From contig JARHVA010001189.1 of the NCBI GenBank assembly GCA_037957365.1, forward strand, positions 3,003,501 to 3,067,500: a stretch of DNA of 64,000 bases, in the 5' to 3' direction. The notes under the pieces were generated by a model. That model saw only the letters and a list, made by a program, of their open reading frames with translations. It was not told where the DNA came from and did no database searches. Within the stretch, counting starts at the first letter, position 1. Each line of letters opens with the position of its first letter. A program made the position numbers and the translations under genes. This DNA comes from Torreya grandis (Eukaryota > Streptophyta > Pinopsida > Cupressales > Taxaceae). Positions 11,747 through 23,469 of this stretch are shown in pieces.

Positions 11747-13309
11747 TTGGTTAGTTCACATCAGATGACCAAGATGCTCAAAAAGGGGGTAGAGGGAATT
11801 ATTGCACGATTATGCTCTATAGAAGTTCAACCCCCAAAGGTATCTACACATCCTGATCTGCAAATAATTCTTAAAGACCACTCATCTATTTTTGGGGTCA
11901 TGCCAAAAGGACTACCACCAAAAAGAGAACATGATCATGCCATTCAACTGATTCTAGGTAGTCAACCACCAAATATTAGACCATATAGATATCCGTATGC
12001 ACAAAAGAGTGAAATTGAAAAGATGGTCTATGAAATGCTAGAGGCAGGGATCATAAAGCATAGCCAAAGTGCATATTCATCACCAGTGGTCATGGTGCGG
12101 AAGAAGGATGACACATGGAGGATGTGCTCTAATTATAGGGAACTCAACAAGTACACCATCAAAGATAAGTTTCCTATTCCAATAATTGATGATTTACTTG
12201 ATGAGTTGCATGGTGTTAATTATTTCACAAAATTGGATCTTCGCTCAGGGTACCATCAAATTAGAATCAAGGATGAAGATGTTCATAAAACTACTTTTAG
12301 AACACATGAGGGCCATTATGAGTTTTTGGTAATGCCCTTTGGTCTTATAAATGCACCATCTACTTTTCAGAGATTGATGAACACTATTTTTAGGCCTTTT
12401 TTAAGGAAGTTTGTGCTAGTTTTCTTTGATGACATATTGATTTATAGTCAGACATGGGAAGCACATCTGCAACATGTGAAACATGTATTGATAGTTTTGG
12501 AGAAGCACCAACTTTATGTGAAGCCATCTAAATGTGCTTTTGGAGTACAAGAGGTAGAGTATTTTGGTCACATTATTTCCCATGAAGGGGTCAAAGTTGA
12601 TCCTCAGAAGATCAAAGCGATAATGGAATGGCCCATGCCAAAAACTCTCAAAAACCTTCAAGGTTTTCTTGGACTAATAGGTTACTATAGAAGATTTGTG
12701 AAAGGTTATGGTAGCATAGCAGCTCCACTCACTACATTGCTAAAGAAGTATGCTTTCCATTGGAATGATGATGCCACCAAAGCATTTGAGAAACTAAAAG
12801 TAGCTATGTGCACCACTCCAGTTTTGGCTACTCCAGACTTCTCACAAACATTCATTATTGAATGTGATGCTTCTAGGTCTGGATTGGGGGCAGTACTAAT
12901 GCAAGAAGGAAGACCCATTGCATTTGAAGGTTGTCAATTCAAAGGTAAGAATCTACAAAAAGCTATCTATGAGAAAGAAATGATGGCTATTCTTCATGCA
13001 GTTAAACAATGGAGGCCTTATCTGATGGGTAGACACTTTAAGGTGAAAATAGATCATGATAGTCTCAAATACTTTTTGGAGCAAAGATTATCATCTGAGG
13101 AACAACAAAAATGGGTAACCAAAATGTTGGGTTATGATTTTGAAATCATCTACAAGAAGGTTAAAGATAATGTAGTAGTAGATGCACTATCTAGACGAGA
13201 TACATCCACAGAAGCATTACTTGGTGTAATGTCCATATTGCAAGTAGATTGGGTGGATGAAGCTAGGTTAGAATGGGAGCAAGACAAGGATACACAGGTC
13301 CTAATTTAG
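11747..13309 (+). pseudogene. Element B reverse transcriptase and RNase H (520 codons open)
   Basis: This is the longest open stretch in the window and part of a larger gag-pol frame, not a separate gene. RT occupies roughly residues 70-260. It shows the SPVVMVRKKD entry motif, KLDLRSGYHQIR, MPFG, and the catalytic FFDD followed by ILIYS near residue 226. The thumb-connection segment includes FLGLIGYYRRFV. RNase H follows with an ECDAS motif near residue 374, YEKEMMAIL and a C-terminal DALSRR. The two proteins together would copy element RNA into cDNA. RT catalytic residues look intact. The stretch is closed by TAA at 11744 upstream and TAG at 13307, both at expected Gln codons. Confidence 0.92.
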
Positions 13310-14251
13310 AATCTCCAGCAAGGTAATTTATCCTCTAACAAATTTGAATGGAAAGGTAATGTCCTATGGTATAAGGGTAGGTTATACTTGTGCAAAACTT
13401 CAGAGCTTAAGCATAAGATTCTTGTAGAGTTGCATGCATCTCCACTTGGGGGACACTTAGGGTTCTTAAAAACTTATCATAGAATTAAGAAAGAATTATT
13501 TTGGGAAGGACTCAAGGGAGATGTACAAAAGTTTGTGGAAGAATGCATGATATGCCAACAGAATAAAGGTGAAATAGTTAAGACCTCAGGTTTGTTACAA
13601 CCATTAGCAATTCCTAGTCAAAGGTGGGAGGAGGTTTCCATGGATTTTATCACTGGGTTGCCTTGTTCTTAAGGTAATAATGTTATTTTGGTCATTGTGG
13701 ATAGGCTTACAAAATATGCCCATTTTTGTGCTCTCTCACACCCATTTTCAGCAAGTACCGTTGCGGCTATTTTTATGGAAGCAGTTCTCAAATTACATGG
13801 AACCCAAAAAATAATTGTAAGTGATCATGATCCTATTTTCACTAGTAATTTTTGAACTGAACTATTTTCTTGTTTGGGTACTCAGCTAGCTCATAGCTCA
13901 TCTTACCACCCCCAATCTGATGGACAAATTAAAGTGGTTAATAAATGTTTAGAGGGGTATCTCCGTTGTTTTGTATCAGATAAACAAGAACATTGGGTTA
14001 AATGGCTACCACTTGTAGAATGGTGGTATAACACATCTTTCCATACCTCTTCTAAAATGTCTCCATTTCTAGCACTATATGGTTACCATCCACCTTCCAT
14101 CACTTCTTCATTAAAGGTGCACACCAAGGTTCGAGATGTGGAAGAGCACATTCAACATCAACAAGAGGTTTTGGCTAGTTTGAGAGAGAATTTAGCCTTG
14201 GCACAAAATAGGATGAAGCAACAAGTATATCAACACATACGAAGAGGTTGA
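13310..14251 (+). pseudogene. Element B integrase (HHCC and DDE core), catalytic Glu lost
   Basis: The segment continues in the same frame after TAG at 13307. The HHCC zinc-binding domain is seen in LHASPLGGH...CMICQQNK (13430-13568). The core has its first catalytic Asp in VSMDFITG near 13637 and its second in VSDHDPIF near 13819-13842. The third catalytic residue, normally Glu after DGQ, is Lys here (DGQIK near 13918-13935). Further stops are TAA at 13670, TGA at 13853 and TGA at 14249. The C-terminal GPY/F-type domain is deleted: sequence jumps at about 14250 to the end of a chromodomain. The product would have joined cDNA to host chromatin. Confidence 0.88.
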
Positions 14252-14349
14252 GAACCAGAGAGATTAAGGAATATTTGATCAAGTGGAAAAACCAAAGTAG
14301 TGAAGATGCAACTTGGGAAGGTGGAGAATTTCTGCAACAACATCCATAG
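14251..14349 (+). pseudogene. Element B chromodomain remnant
   Basis: In a frame different from the integrase, a REIKEYLIKWKN...EDATWE...FLQQHP motif appears. This is the C-terminal part of the chromodomain that chromoviruses carry behind integrase, which can direct insertion to marked chromatin. Its N-terminal strands and the preceding integrase tail are missing, so a deletion fused the integrase core to this piece. A TAG closes it at 14347. Confidence 0.8.
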
Positions 14350-14377
14350 TTGTTCAACATTGAGGACAACGTTGGTT

Positions 14378-14392
14378 TGAAGGGGAAGGGCA
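14378..14392 (+). other. Polypurine tract of element B
   Basis: TGAAGGGGAAGGGCA immediately precedes the 3' LTR start TGCTACG. It is the normal plus-strand primer site for reverse transcription. Confidence 0.88.
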
Positions 14393-14730
14393 TGCTACGC
14401 CCCTAACCTATCACATGTATGAGGATAGTATTAGCCAACTTGTGGCTTACTTATCCCTCTTTGACATTATATTGTGGCTGACTTGTGGCCGACTTGTGGC
14501 TTTCTTTAGATTAGTAGGTCGGCCTATGGAGTAACTATGGCCTAGTTAGACCATATATAAGAGGTAGTGGGTAATCATTTATCATCATATTATGAATTTT
14601 TCTCTTATTGAAGCTTGTGGAGGTTGCCCCCTCCAAGTGGCTTATCTTTTATCATATATTTGGATATATTTCAGTCATATTTGGATATAATTCTGCTGTT
14701 ATACTTAATTCTTGAAGTAAATTCATTACA
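14393..14730 (+). repeat. 3' LTR of element B
   Basis: 338 bp, starting TGCTACGCCCC and ending ATTACA. It differs from the 5' LTR at about 19 positions by hand count, most of them transitions. Confidence 0.93.
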
Positions 14731-14934
14731 AATACACTCTAATTTATATAATTTGAAAATGGATGAGAATCATCCATCTTGAGATGAAGATCAAGAGATG
14801 AGAATAAAAGGTTATTTTTAATTCATAATGGTAATCTAGAATTAAAAATTAGAGTGTAAAATATGCTTGACTTACAAATGAATATAAATTTTATTTGGGA
14901 GAAAGATATGATATAAAATTAGTAAGTGGATGTG

Positions 14935-15090
14935 AGGTGGATTATTAAATCAGAGAAAATTAGATCATGGAAGATAATGAGAATAAAGGTGGATTATTAA
15001 ATTGGATCATGGAGGAAAATGGGAATAAAGGTGGATTATTAAATTAGATCATGTAGGATAATGGGAATAAAGGTGGATTATTAAATTATA
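14935..15090. repeat. Tandem repeat of about 42 bp in element D LTR, four copies
   Basis: AGGTGGATTATTAAAT recurs at 14935, 14987, 15029 and 15071 (spacing 52, 42, 42), each followed by ATCATGGA-type sequence. The other LTR has the same array at 37452-37615. The array lies in the upstream (U3) part of the LTR, where repeats often act as enhancers. That role is inferred only. Confidence 0.8.
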
Positions 15091-15353
15091 ATGGTGGGGG
15101 ATAGGTGGAGCCTTTGGGAATGTGAGAATAATTTTGATTTTTTAATTTCATGAAAATTATGAATTTCCAAAATCCATAGAATTTTTAATTAGAAAAAGAT
15201 TAGTTAATTAAATTTAGATTAATTTAGGGATAATAAATTAGTGAATAGTGATTAATGAAAATTAAGGATGATTAGAGAGGATTAAATATGATTAGGTATT
15301 TAGTGAAAATAAGGTTAAAATTAACACAAAGTGTTTGATTTTAAGTGTCTACA

Positions 15354-15370
15354 TTTTACCCCTCTTTGAG
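15354..15370 (-). other. Polypurine tract of element D
   Basis: On the minus strand this reads AAAGAGGGGTAAAA directly against the LTR start TGTAGACAC, supporting the minus orientation of D. Confidence 0.65.
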
Positions 15371-16000
15371 AAGTCATTGCAAGATATTGTCAAAGTAATG
15401 AATTTTCAAAGAACGAAAATGCCAATGAAAAGGTGGGAAAAACATAGATGAAGAAATAATAAAATTTGTGATTTTATCATTTCTAACGAATAGGTGAAAT
15501 ATAGATAAAAGAATAAGATAATGATGAGAACAAAATGAGGGACCCATGATGATTTCCCCTTGAGTGTTCATGCAGTAAAGTGAAGGAACACTAGAAATGA
15601 TGTAGGAGGAGAAATGATGAAGTGGTGATAATGAAGGTCATAAATAAATTGAATCACTAGAAATAAATATCATACTTGCAAGATTAAAGTTGGTGTAAAA
15701 TTATTTACCCTTAGATAAAAACTAGAAAATAGATAGGAAAAAAAATAGTTCTTGCTCAAAAGTTGCATGCTTAGATGATGCTCAAGACTCAGGGGTCACA
15801 TGAGAAGATGTGGGAATGATATATCCCAGTAAGCTATGGACCTTAAAATAAAAAAATATTTTTTCTAATTTGAGAGGAATATTTTACATAATTAATAGTT
15901 TATAAGTAGTTGATAAAGATTGATATCATTTCAATTAATTGGGGCCTAAAATTGTGGAGAAAAACTATTGCAAAATATGAAAAGGATGGGTTAGAGGGAA

Positions 16001-16497
16001 AAAATATTGGAATGGGAGGGGATAGGGTATAGAGAGAGGACGAATCAAAAAGTGTAAATGGATGGAGATTTTATAGATGGTTAGATATTTGCCTTATGTT
16101 TTTTTTTTAACTTTGTAATTCCAACATGAATAAGTGAGTAATAATGGAGCATCCTAAGTTTTAATTTAGCATAAAACAATAATCACTAATGACATGAAAT
16201 GAAAATATTATAATTATTGATGAATATCTACGTTTGATGCATAGGGATTGAAAATATTAGAATGGGAGGGGACAGGGTATAGAGAGAGGATGAATCAAAA
16301 AGTGTAAATGGATGGAGATTTTATAGATGGTTAGATAGTTGCCTTATGTTTTTTTAACTTTGTAATTCCAACATGAATAAGTGGGTTAGAATGGAGCATC
16401 CTAAGTTTTAATTTAGCATAAGACAATAATCACTAATGAGATGAAATGAAAATATTATAATTATTGATGAATATCTATGTTTGATGCATAGGGATTG
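16001..16497. repeat. Tandem duplication, two copies of about 250 bp
   Basis: Copy 1 is 16001-16250 and copy 2 is 16251-16497, both starting AAAATATT(G/A)GAATGGGAGG and ending ATGCATAGGGATTG. They differ at about a dozen positions, including a T-run length change and CG-to-TG changes. Confidence 0.93.
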
Positions 16498-17312
16498 AAA
16501 ATATTGTAATTTGTGCAAAATAGAGTGCATCACAATATGAAAAAATCATAATCAAACTATAGTGTAATACATAAAAGAATCTTGACTCGATACATGATCA
16601 AAAGAAAGAAAAATGATCAAGTGGAAAGAAGATGAACACAATTAAAAAGAAAAAATAGAGGTATACACAAACAAAAATGACAAGTGTAAGATAAAAGGAT
16701 TAAATAATAACATATATGAAAAGAAAATCAAGAGTAAAGAACTTTAATGAAGATAAGTTCAACAAAACCATAAAAAAACATAGGTGAAAAAAAAATGAAG
16801 GTAATTAACACCAAAAAAAATCAAATTATAGGACTAACTTCCTAGTCTAGGGTTGAGACATTTGGTAGCTAACATCATCAAATGATAGATGAGGATGCCT
16901 AGTGATAACCATGTAGTTTTAGATATAAATGAGAATAAGTGAAATCATAATTTGGATGAATGGAGATGATGGAGAGAGTGGTTGAACTGACCCCAAGGGA
17001 CCCATGCCCCCAAGCATTGCCTACATATTCTAAATGATCTTATCATTGAAAATGGTGCAAACACCCATGATAATAGGGATAAAATTTAGGCCACATTTAT
17101 TTCTCCCAAATAGGGGGAGAAGAAAAAGGAAGGAGGGAATGATAAGAAGAAATAGATAGAAGAGAGTCAGATGGAAATGTAATCACAAAATAGTGAGAGC
17201 ATGGGTAATGATAAGACTCATAAAAGGATGACAACCTAATGGAGAGAGAAAGAGAGAAAATTAGTGTTCACCTAGTTAATGATGAGATAATCAAAATGTC
17301 CATATCATCGAA

Positions 17313-17531
17313 GGTAAGAGAGAGATAATAAACTAGTGGGCACTCATATAGTGACAGGTACAGTCATGGTGCCCACCTCATATAAGGTAAGAGAGGGATA
17401 ATATATGAGTATTCATTCATAGAGTGACATATAGAATCATAGTGTTTAGTTAATATAAGTTAAGAAAGAGATAATAGATGATTGGGCACTCATATAGTGA
17501 CATATGTAGTCACAATGTTTATTACATCTAG
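17313..17531. repeat. Three tandem copies of a 73-bp unit
   Basis: The units start at 17313, 17386 and 17459 with G(G/T)TAAGA(G/A)AGAGATAATA. Each contains CACTCATATAGTGACA or a diverged form of it. The spacing is exactly 73 bp twice. Confidence 0.88.
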
Positions 17532-20500
17532 GGGCAGAATATGACACACTAGGAAAATAAAGGAATATGGATGCACTAATAGTTAAAGGGGAGACAAGGT
17601 GAACCTCAAGAGGGTATACATGTAAAAAAATAATCATTATCAAGTAACCATGGGATGAGGTTGTACAACTGGTTTTATAATTGGAAAAGGCTTAGAAAAT
17701 GGCTATGAGGTGAAAGGAGTAGTTAGAGAGGGATAGAGTAAAAAAAGAGTACCCATGCACAACATATAAATACATTAAAGTAAGAAATGGATGTACTTTA
17801 AAAAGTAAACCTGATAATATTTCATGAATTAAATCAAGAGAGTGGAAGACATGAGTAATTAGACATGGATATGCACGTAGAAGCAATACAAACTAGATAC
17901 CACACTCTAATGAGTGAGGAGCTAGAGTTATAATGGGAGAATATGAGGGAGAGCCAACAAGGGATGATATGAAGGTAGATAAGGAGATGGATGAAGTAGG
18001 AGTGATAATATAGTGAGGTCATGATAAATATGATTATGGATAATGATGTAATAATCTAGACATGGATAAGGAGGAAAAAATGATCATGAATTATGATTAA
18101 TGTCACCAAGTGAAATCAAGGAGGACAAGAAAAATGAAATGGAGAAATGAGAAGAAAAATAAATGGTAGAACATGAGGGTGTGAGAATGTGCTAAAAAAT
18201 AATAAATATATTAGGGAATTGAAAAAGAATGTGAGAGAAGGTTTGTAAACATGAAGGGGATTATTAGAAATATGGTAGGTAATGAAAGAAGTGAAAAGAG
18301 GTCTAAAAGAAACCAAGGAGAAAATAGTTTGGTGATGAAAATGAAAAATAAGGAAATGCATACAATAAATTGGAATGTGAGGAAAGAGGAGTGGAATAAG
18401 GACACAAAAAGAATGATATGAGAGTGAAAAATTAGGTGATATCATGACCAAGTAAGCATGGATAGGATAAATGATGATTGGAAAGAGATGAACATCAAAT
18501 AAAATCATATGGTGGTGTTGAAGATAATAATGGGATGGAAGATGTGAAAGGTGTTAAGAAAAATGGGGGAAATCAAAGTATGGGTGGACAAAAAGGTGAA
18601 GAGATAGGGTAGGTTTCAATCAGCTTGTTAGAAGAGATTGACAAGTTGAATGGGTTATTAAAAGAGATTTACAAGCTAAAAAGTGGTGAGGTGGTGAAGA
18701 AATAGTGGATATAAAATGACAAATGGATGATAGGAAAGGAAAGATGTGAAGTAATATATAAACATAATGATAGGTAATGAGATGACAATAAGAGATGAAG
18801 ATAAAGGATGATAAGAATAAAAATGAATAAGAGGGTTGACACGTATACAAAGCATACACACTCACACATATGCAAAAGACAAGTGTATACAGATGTGGAA
18901 AGAGGAAAAAGGGAAAGCAAAATTTAAAAAGATAGAATAGATAAGAAGAAAAGGGGAATTATGGAAGGTTTCTCAAAAGATAAAGACCTATTTGGAAGCT
19001 AGTTGTGGAGGAAAAAAATTAGATGGAAAGGATGAAAATAAATAAATAAAAATAAGAATGGAAAATATAAAAGGTGGGAGGAATGGAAAATTGTAAAAAA
19101 TGGTGGCACATGTAAGAAGAAAAGAGGGATGAAAAAAAAGGGGAAACACAAAAGAAAAAGAAGAAGATGTGCACAAATGGGGGCTAGAAGAAACATAAGA
19201 AATAGAAAGCATGCAAGATGCAAAATATGGGAAAGATAAAAACAAAAACCAAGAATTGGAATGAAAATGGATTATAAGTAGTGGAAGAGAAGTAAAAAGG
19301 TGGTAGAAAAGAAGATAATGATGTAAAAATGTCCATCGGTGTGTAAGGGAACATGATGATGTGGAATTGGTGAGGAAAATAAAGTGATGAAGATGGTATG
19401 ACAAATTTCAAAGAGAAAGTGAAAATGATGAGGATGGTGAAAAAATACAAAGGAGATAGAGGTCAAGGTTGGGAAGAAGTGGAGAGAGGGGGAAAAATAT
19501 GAAAAAGTGGGTAGGGGAGTGAGAAATGAAGCATGCACAAGAAATACAATGAAAGGTGATGGGGAGAACAATGAAGTGGAGTAGATGGTGAATTTATAGG
19601 AGATAAGAGAAATATTTGAGTAAGATTATCAATCCTTATTTTAAAAGATATTGATAATCTAGAAAAATTGTTAAAAAAGATTGATAAGCTGGAGGGAGGG
19701 AGATGGTGAAGAGATATGTAGAGAAGTGGAGGAAGAGAAATTGGGTGAGTAAGGAAAATAAAATAAGGGATGTGGTCGAGCTAACCTTAGTAATTGAGCA
19801 CTACCTACATAGTCCAAAATGACCTTAGGCCAATGTATTTTTATAAAAATGGAAGGAAAAATAAATAAGTATTAGATGATGTTAAAATATAAGGATGCTA
19901 ATAAAAATTCAAAGATTCCTTGATGTGGGATGATGTAATTAAGAGGGTATTGTTAGAAATGTAAATTAATGAGAATACAAGATGAATAATGGGGAAGGTA
20001 ATTAGTTATTAGTGGTTGATCTTCCCTTGAAATTTAAGTAGTGCCTATATAGTTTGTGGATATCAAGCCAATGTAGTTCAACACATATGAGAAATGATGA
20101 GAAAATGGGTTGATGGATAAAGGGTAAGATGAACCCATGGATGTTATTAACCCACTTAAACTAATTATTACACATTATGAGTGGTTGAGATGATGGAATG
20201 ACTTGTCCCTAATAAATAATATATGTAGGGAGTGGACTAAGAATGATATCTCCCAAGATAAGTTGCACTCTTTGACGTTCCCCATGAATCAAGGTTCATA
20301 AGAATGGATGTGGGAATAATATATCCCATTGAAAAGTTGTGAGCTCATCTTAGTTGATTATTTAACAAATAACTGAGTGAGTGAGTCATGGACTAATAAA
20401 GAAAGGATAGATATGGTGATGTTGTAGGTTACAATCGATAGGTGCAAGAGATTGAGTAGAAACAATAATAAATGATTTTGGATGATTGATGTGAAAACAT

Positions 20501-20660
20501 AAACAAAGAATTTAATTGATAACATGGATTAATAACAACATGGATTGGATATGGATGGGTGGAAGAGAAAGGTAATTATGGGATTAATGGGGAAACAAAT
20601 TTGGTTTTCACCATGACACTTTATGAAAGTGCCAGTTTACTGGTTTTCACTCATGGATGA

Positions 20661-22130
20661 ACTATTTTTTTTGTTTATTATTTTGTTTTTTGTTTCTTTT
20701 CTCTTTTTCTTATTTTTTTTGTTTTTTTATTTTTTTGATTTTTTTTTTGTGTTTGTGTTTTTGCTTTGAGATGTTTGACTAACATTACCTATACAAATAT
20801 GGATATTACAAGAGACTTATTATACAAACTCGATAGTAGAGGACCAGACATTGAGGATATACCATGTATCTCTATGTTTTTATGGGAATGATATGGAAAA
20901 TGACTATATATATGAGAATAAAAATGTATCAAATGGATGAAACATGATGGACATGCATGAAACTTTCTGACAGTACTAATAATTATTTTTCATATGATGA
21001 CCCCATTATTTTTTTGACACAACATATGACTTTGAATTTGTAGAAAATGAATGAAAAGGGGAACATGATATGTATGAAATGGTGAATATGAAAACCAAAA
21101 ATCAAAATTTTACATGGAAAAGGAAAGTGAACTAATCCTTACGAGCAAAGGGGAAAAATGTACTTCTTGTTAAAATCACAAAATAATAACTTTATTAGTT
21201 GTGTCTAAAGAGAACTAGCCCTGATAGAATCGGTAAATAGGATAAAGTTACCCTTTTCAGCATAGACATATAAACAAGCTTTTTGAAAAGAAAAAAATTG
21301 GACACCTTTTGATATAACATGCAATACAGTTTTTTATGACCCCCTACATGTAGTCTCATGTGACTAGGAAGAGACATGACTCATCACCAAAGACTATATG
21401 TAGGTAAGTAAGGGCATCTCTCCCTAATGTTAATCCCATGAAAGGAGTGAAATGTGAGGGCTCAACACTAAATATTGGTGAAAGGATAGATGTGGAATTT
21501 GAATTTGATGTTGCACAATATTTAGATAAGGGTCTCATTTTATTTGGAAGGAATTTAACCCCAAGTCTTGGCTCCATGTAACTAGTAATATGCAAGGGAT
21601 CATCACCTAAGACCAAGATAGGAAAGTAAATTTACCATTTTTTTGGTAGCACGATAATGTTTTGTATGTAGAAAGAACAGTAAGAAGAGACTCTGTCATG
21701 GACAAGCTTCTAGACTAAGCTATAGGTTAATATTATCTAAGTCTTGAAAGATGATGTATGGAAAATAGATATACTTTGCTCATAAGAACAAAGGCAAGAA
21801 CCAATGTAATGCTAATTTTAAAAAAGTTTTCCATAGGATAATAGGGTGATATGAAAAATTAAAATGATGTGATAAGCTATATTTTTGAGAGTTTGTGTTA
21901 TGTGAGCTAACAACTAAATAATCCCCAAACATGACATCTGATATGCAAGATAAAATGTAAAAGATGAAGAGTGCAATGCAATGAGGGATAAATGTGAAAT
22001 TTAACTATAAATGGACTACCCCAGAGTGTCAAGATACTTATAGACAACAAGTTAGTTTATTTTTGATTTTTGATTTTATAATAACTTTTTTTGTTTTTGA
22101 TGTTTTGACAACTAGAATATACACAACAAC
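20661..22130 (-). other. Element D region downstream of integrase (inverted copy of 35400-36880)
   Basis: No coding frame. The reverse complement matches 35400-36880 collinearly, for example around the CAAGCTTTTTGAAAAG segment at 21273-21290 and its partner at 36314-36340. A T-rich tract at 20665-20765 (A-rich on the sense strand) marks where the match ends. It is the start of the 3' untranslated region of the Tat element. Confidence 0.7.
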
Positions 22131-23250
22131 ACTAGAATGATTTAGGCATAGAATGTTTTGAGATGCATGATGTTCATCAATTCATCAATCTCTTATCAAT
22201 TTTTAGTAGCCAATCTATAGGCTCCATAGCCATATTTAGCAATGATAATATATGGGCCTAACCAATTTGGTTCAAACTTTCCTTTCTTCTCTTGCTTGAC
22301 ATTTGTATTCTATTGGTTTTCCTTAAGAACAAGATCTATGATTTCAAACTCCATGGGTTTAATCCACTTATTATAACTATGACAAAGATGATTATGGTAT
22401 AATTACAAATGTTTTAAATCATTAAGACTTTTATCATCTAGAAGGTCTAGTTCACTGAGGCATGAAGTATGATAGGATTATTCATCAATGATTTTTTATA
22501 AATATATATATGGAAAAATGGAATCTCAAATTTTATTGGTAGAATAGACTCACTACCATATACAAGGGAATAAGGGGTTTCCCCCATGGGTGTGTACATG
22601 CTAGTGTGGTATGCATAGAGGGTGGGATATAGATGTGTATGTTAGTCATAACCAAATTCATTGATAACTCTATTAAGGATGTGTAAAATATTTTTATGTG
22701 TTACCTCAGCTTGGTTGTTTCCTTATAGGTAATAAGGAGTGGACCACTTATGCCTGATGTGGTAAGTATGACAAAGATATTTAATGTCCTTATTCTTAAA
22801 TGATTTTCCATTATTGTAAAAGATAGTGGAAAGGATACCAAAGTGATAGACAATGTGGTTTAAGATAAATTTAGAGATTTGCATTTTGGTGACATAAGGG
22901 GTATTGCCTCAACCCACTTGGTGAAATACTCTATTACCATTATGATATGCTTATGGACATCATAAGAACTAGTATTTATTTTTCCAATTAGGTCTAGCCC
23001 CCATGTGGAGAATGGCCAAGGTGTAGTGATAGGTCGTAGATCTTGTGATGGACTATGGATAAGGTCCCCATGTTTCTGACATGGTATGCATTTCTTAATG
23101 TAGGCACATGAATTATATTCCATTTTAGGTCAATGGTAACCTAATCATAAAATTTTCTTTGAAAGGATCATGCCACTTGAATTTTCCCCATATATTCCCT
23201 CATGGACTTCCTTAATGGCCAAAGTTGATTCCTCAGAATTCAAACATCAT
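22131..23250 (-). pseudogene. Element D integrase, second copy (Tat lineage)
   Basis: Minus-strand integrase downstream of the RNase H domains. Visible in order: the zinc-binding end (CIPCQKHGDL near 23060-23090), the core start WGLDLIGKI with the first catalytic Asp near 22998, YFTKWVEAIP, then after a frameshift near 22860 the second block (IMENHL-type frame near 22810) and the tail to about 22130. Stops and frameshifts break it. It matches 34370-35400 (element E) in inverted orientation and 25062-25752 in direct orientation, so the window holds three copies of this domain. Confidence 0.8.
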
Positions 23251-23469
23251 AAAAGAGTTCCATCATAGCCTCTATGATATAAAGTGTTTCCCAAGGATGG
23301 TGTAGCAAGAAGTGCATTGGATAAAGGAATTGCATTGATTATGGGACATGTTAGAGGGTATGGTATTATTATAAAGATAGGTATAGATGTTAGAGTACCA
23401 TGGAAAGTGGGACTGACCACTTCATAAGCCATTTTTGAATTAGGTATATGATAAGCCAATATCATTAAG

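Larger units (their letters stand above)
9506..14730 (+). mobile_element. Element B: Reina-like chromovirus, 5,225 bp, complete ends
   Basis: Two LTRs of exactly 338 bp flank PBS, gag, protease, RT, RNase H, integrase, a partial chromodomain and a polypurine tract, in Ty3/gypsy order. Total size, the short LTRs, the single gag-pol frame and the terminal chromodomain match the Reina clade of plant chromoviruses. The duplication is AATAT at 9501-9505 and AATAC at 14731-14735. It sits in the 3' LTR of element D and interrupts a block that is continuous at 37240-37255. Hand comparison of the LTRs gives about 19 differences in 338 positions. It is the least decayed element in the window but still nonfunctional. 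Confidence 0.92.
9283..15353 (-). repeat. 3' LTR of element D, interrupted by element B
   Basis: Pieces 9283-9505 and 14736-15353 together match 36962-37885 in order and orientation. The combined length is about 840 bp against 924 bp for the other LTR, with one deletion of roughly 70 bp near 9370. By eye the two LTRs differ more than the two LTRs of nested element B, as expected if D is older. Confidence 0.8.
15371..20660 (-). other. Purine/pyrimidine-skewed 3' region of element D with tandem repeats
   Basis: This is 5.3 kb between the integrase side of D and its 3' LTR. The plus strand is strongly purine-rich (GA-rich), so D's sense strand is pyrimidine-rich. Long minus-strand ORFs in several overlapping frames (17.4-19.6 kb) follow from this composition and match no domain. 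It contains a 250-bp tandem duplication, a 73-bp triplicate and diverged motifs shared by its two ends (near 15807 and 20307). Tat and Ogre elements are known for long, repeat-rich untranslated 3' regions. No gene was seen here. Confidence 0.65.

Noticed and set aside
18116..19571. Long overlapping minus-strand ORFs in several frames
   Set aside because: The plus strand is GA-rich, so the minus strand rarely forms stops in any frame. The predicted proteins are low-complexity Phe/Leu/Ser/His strings without a domain. Composition explains them.
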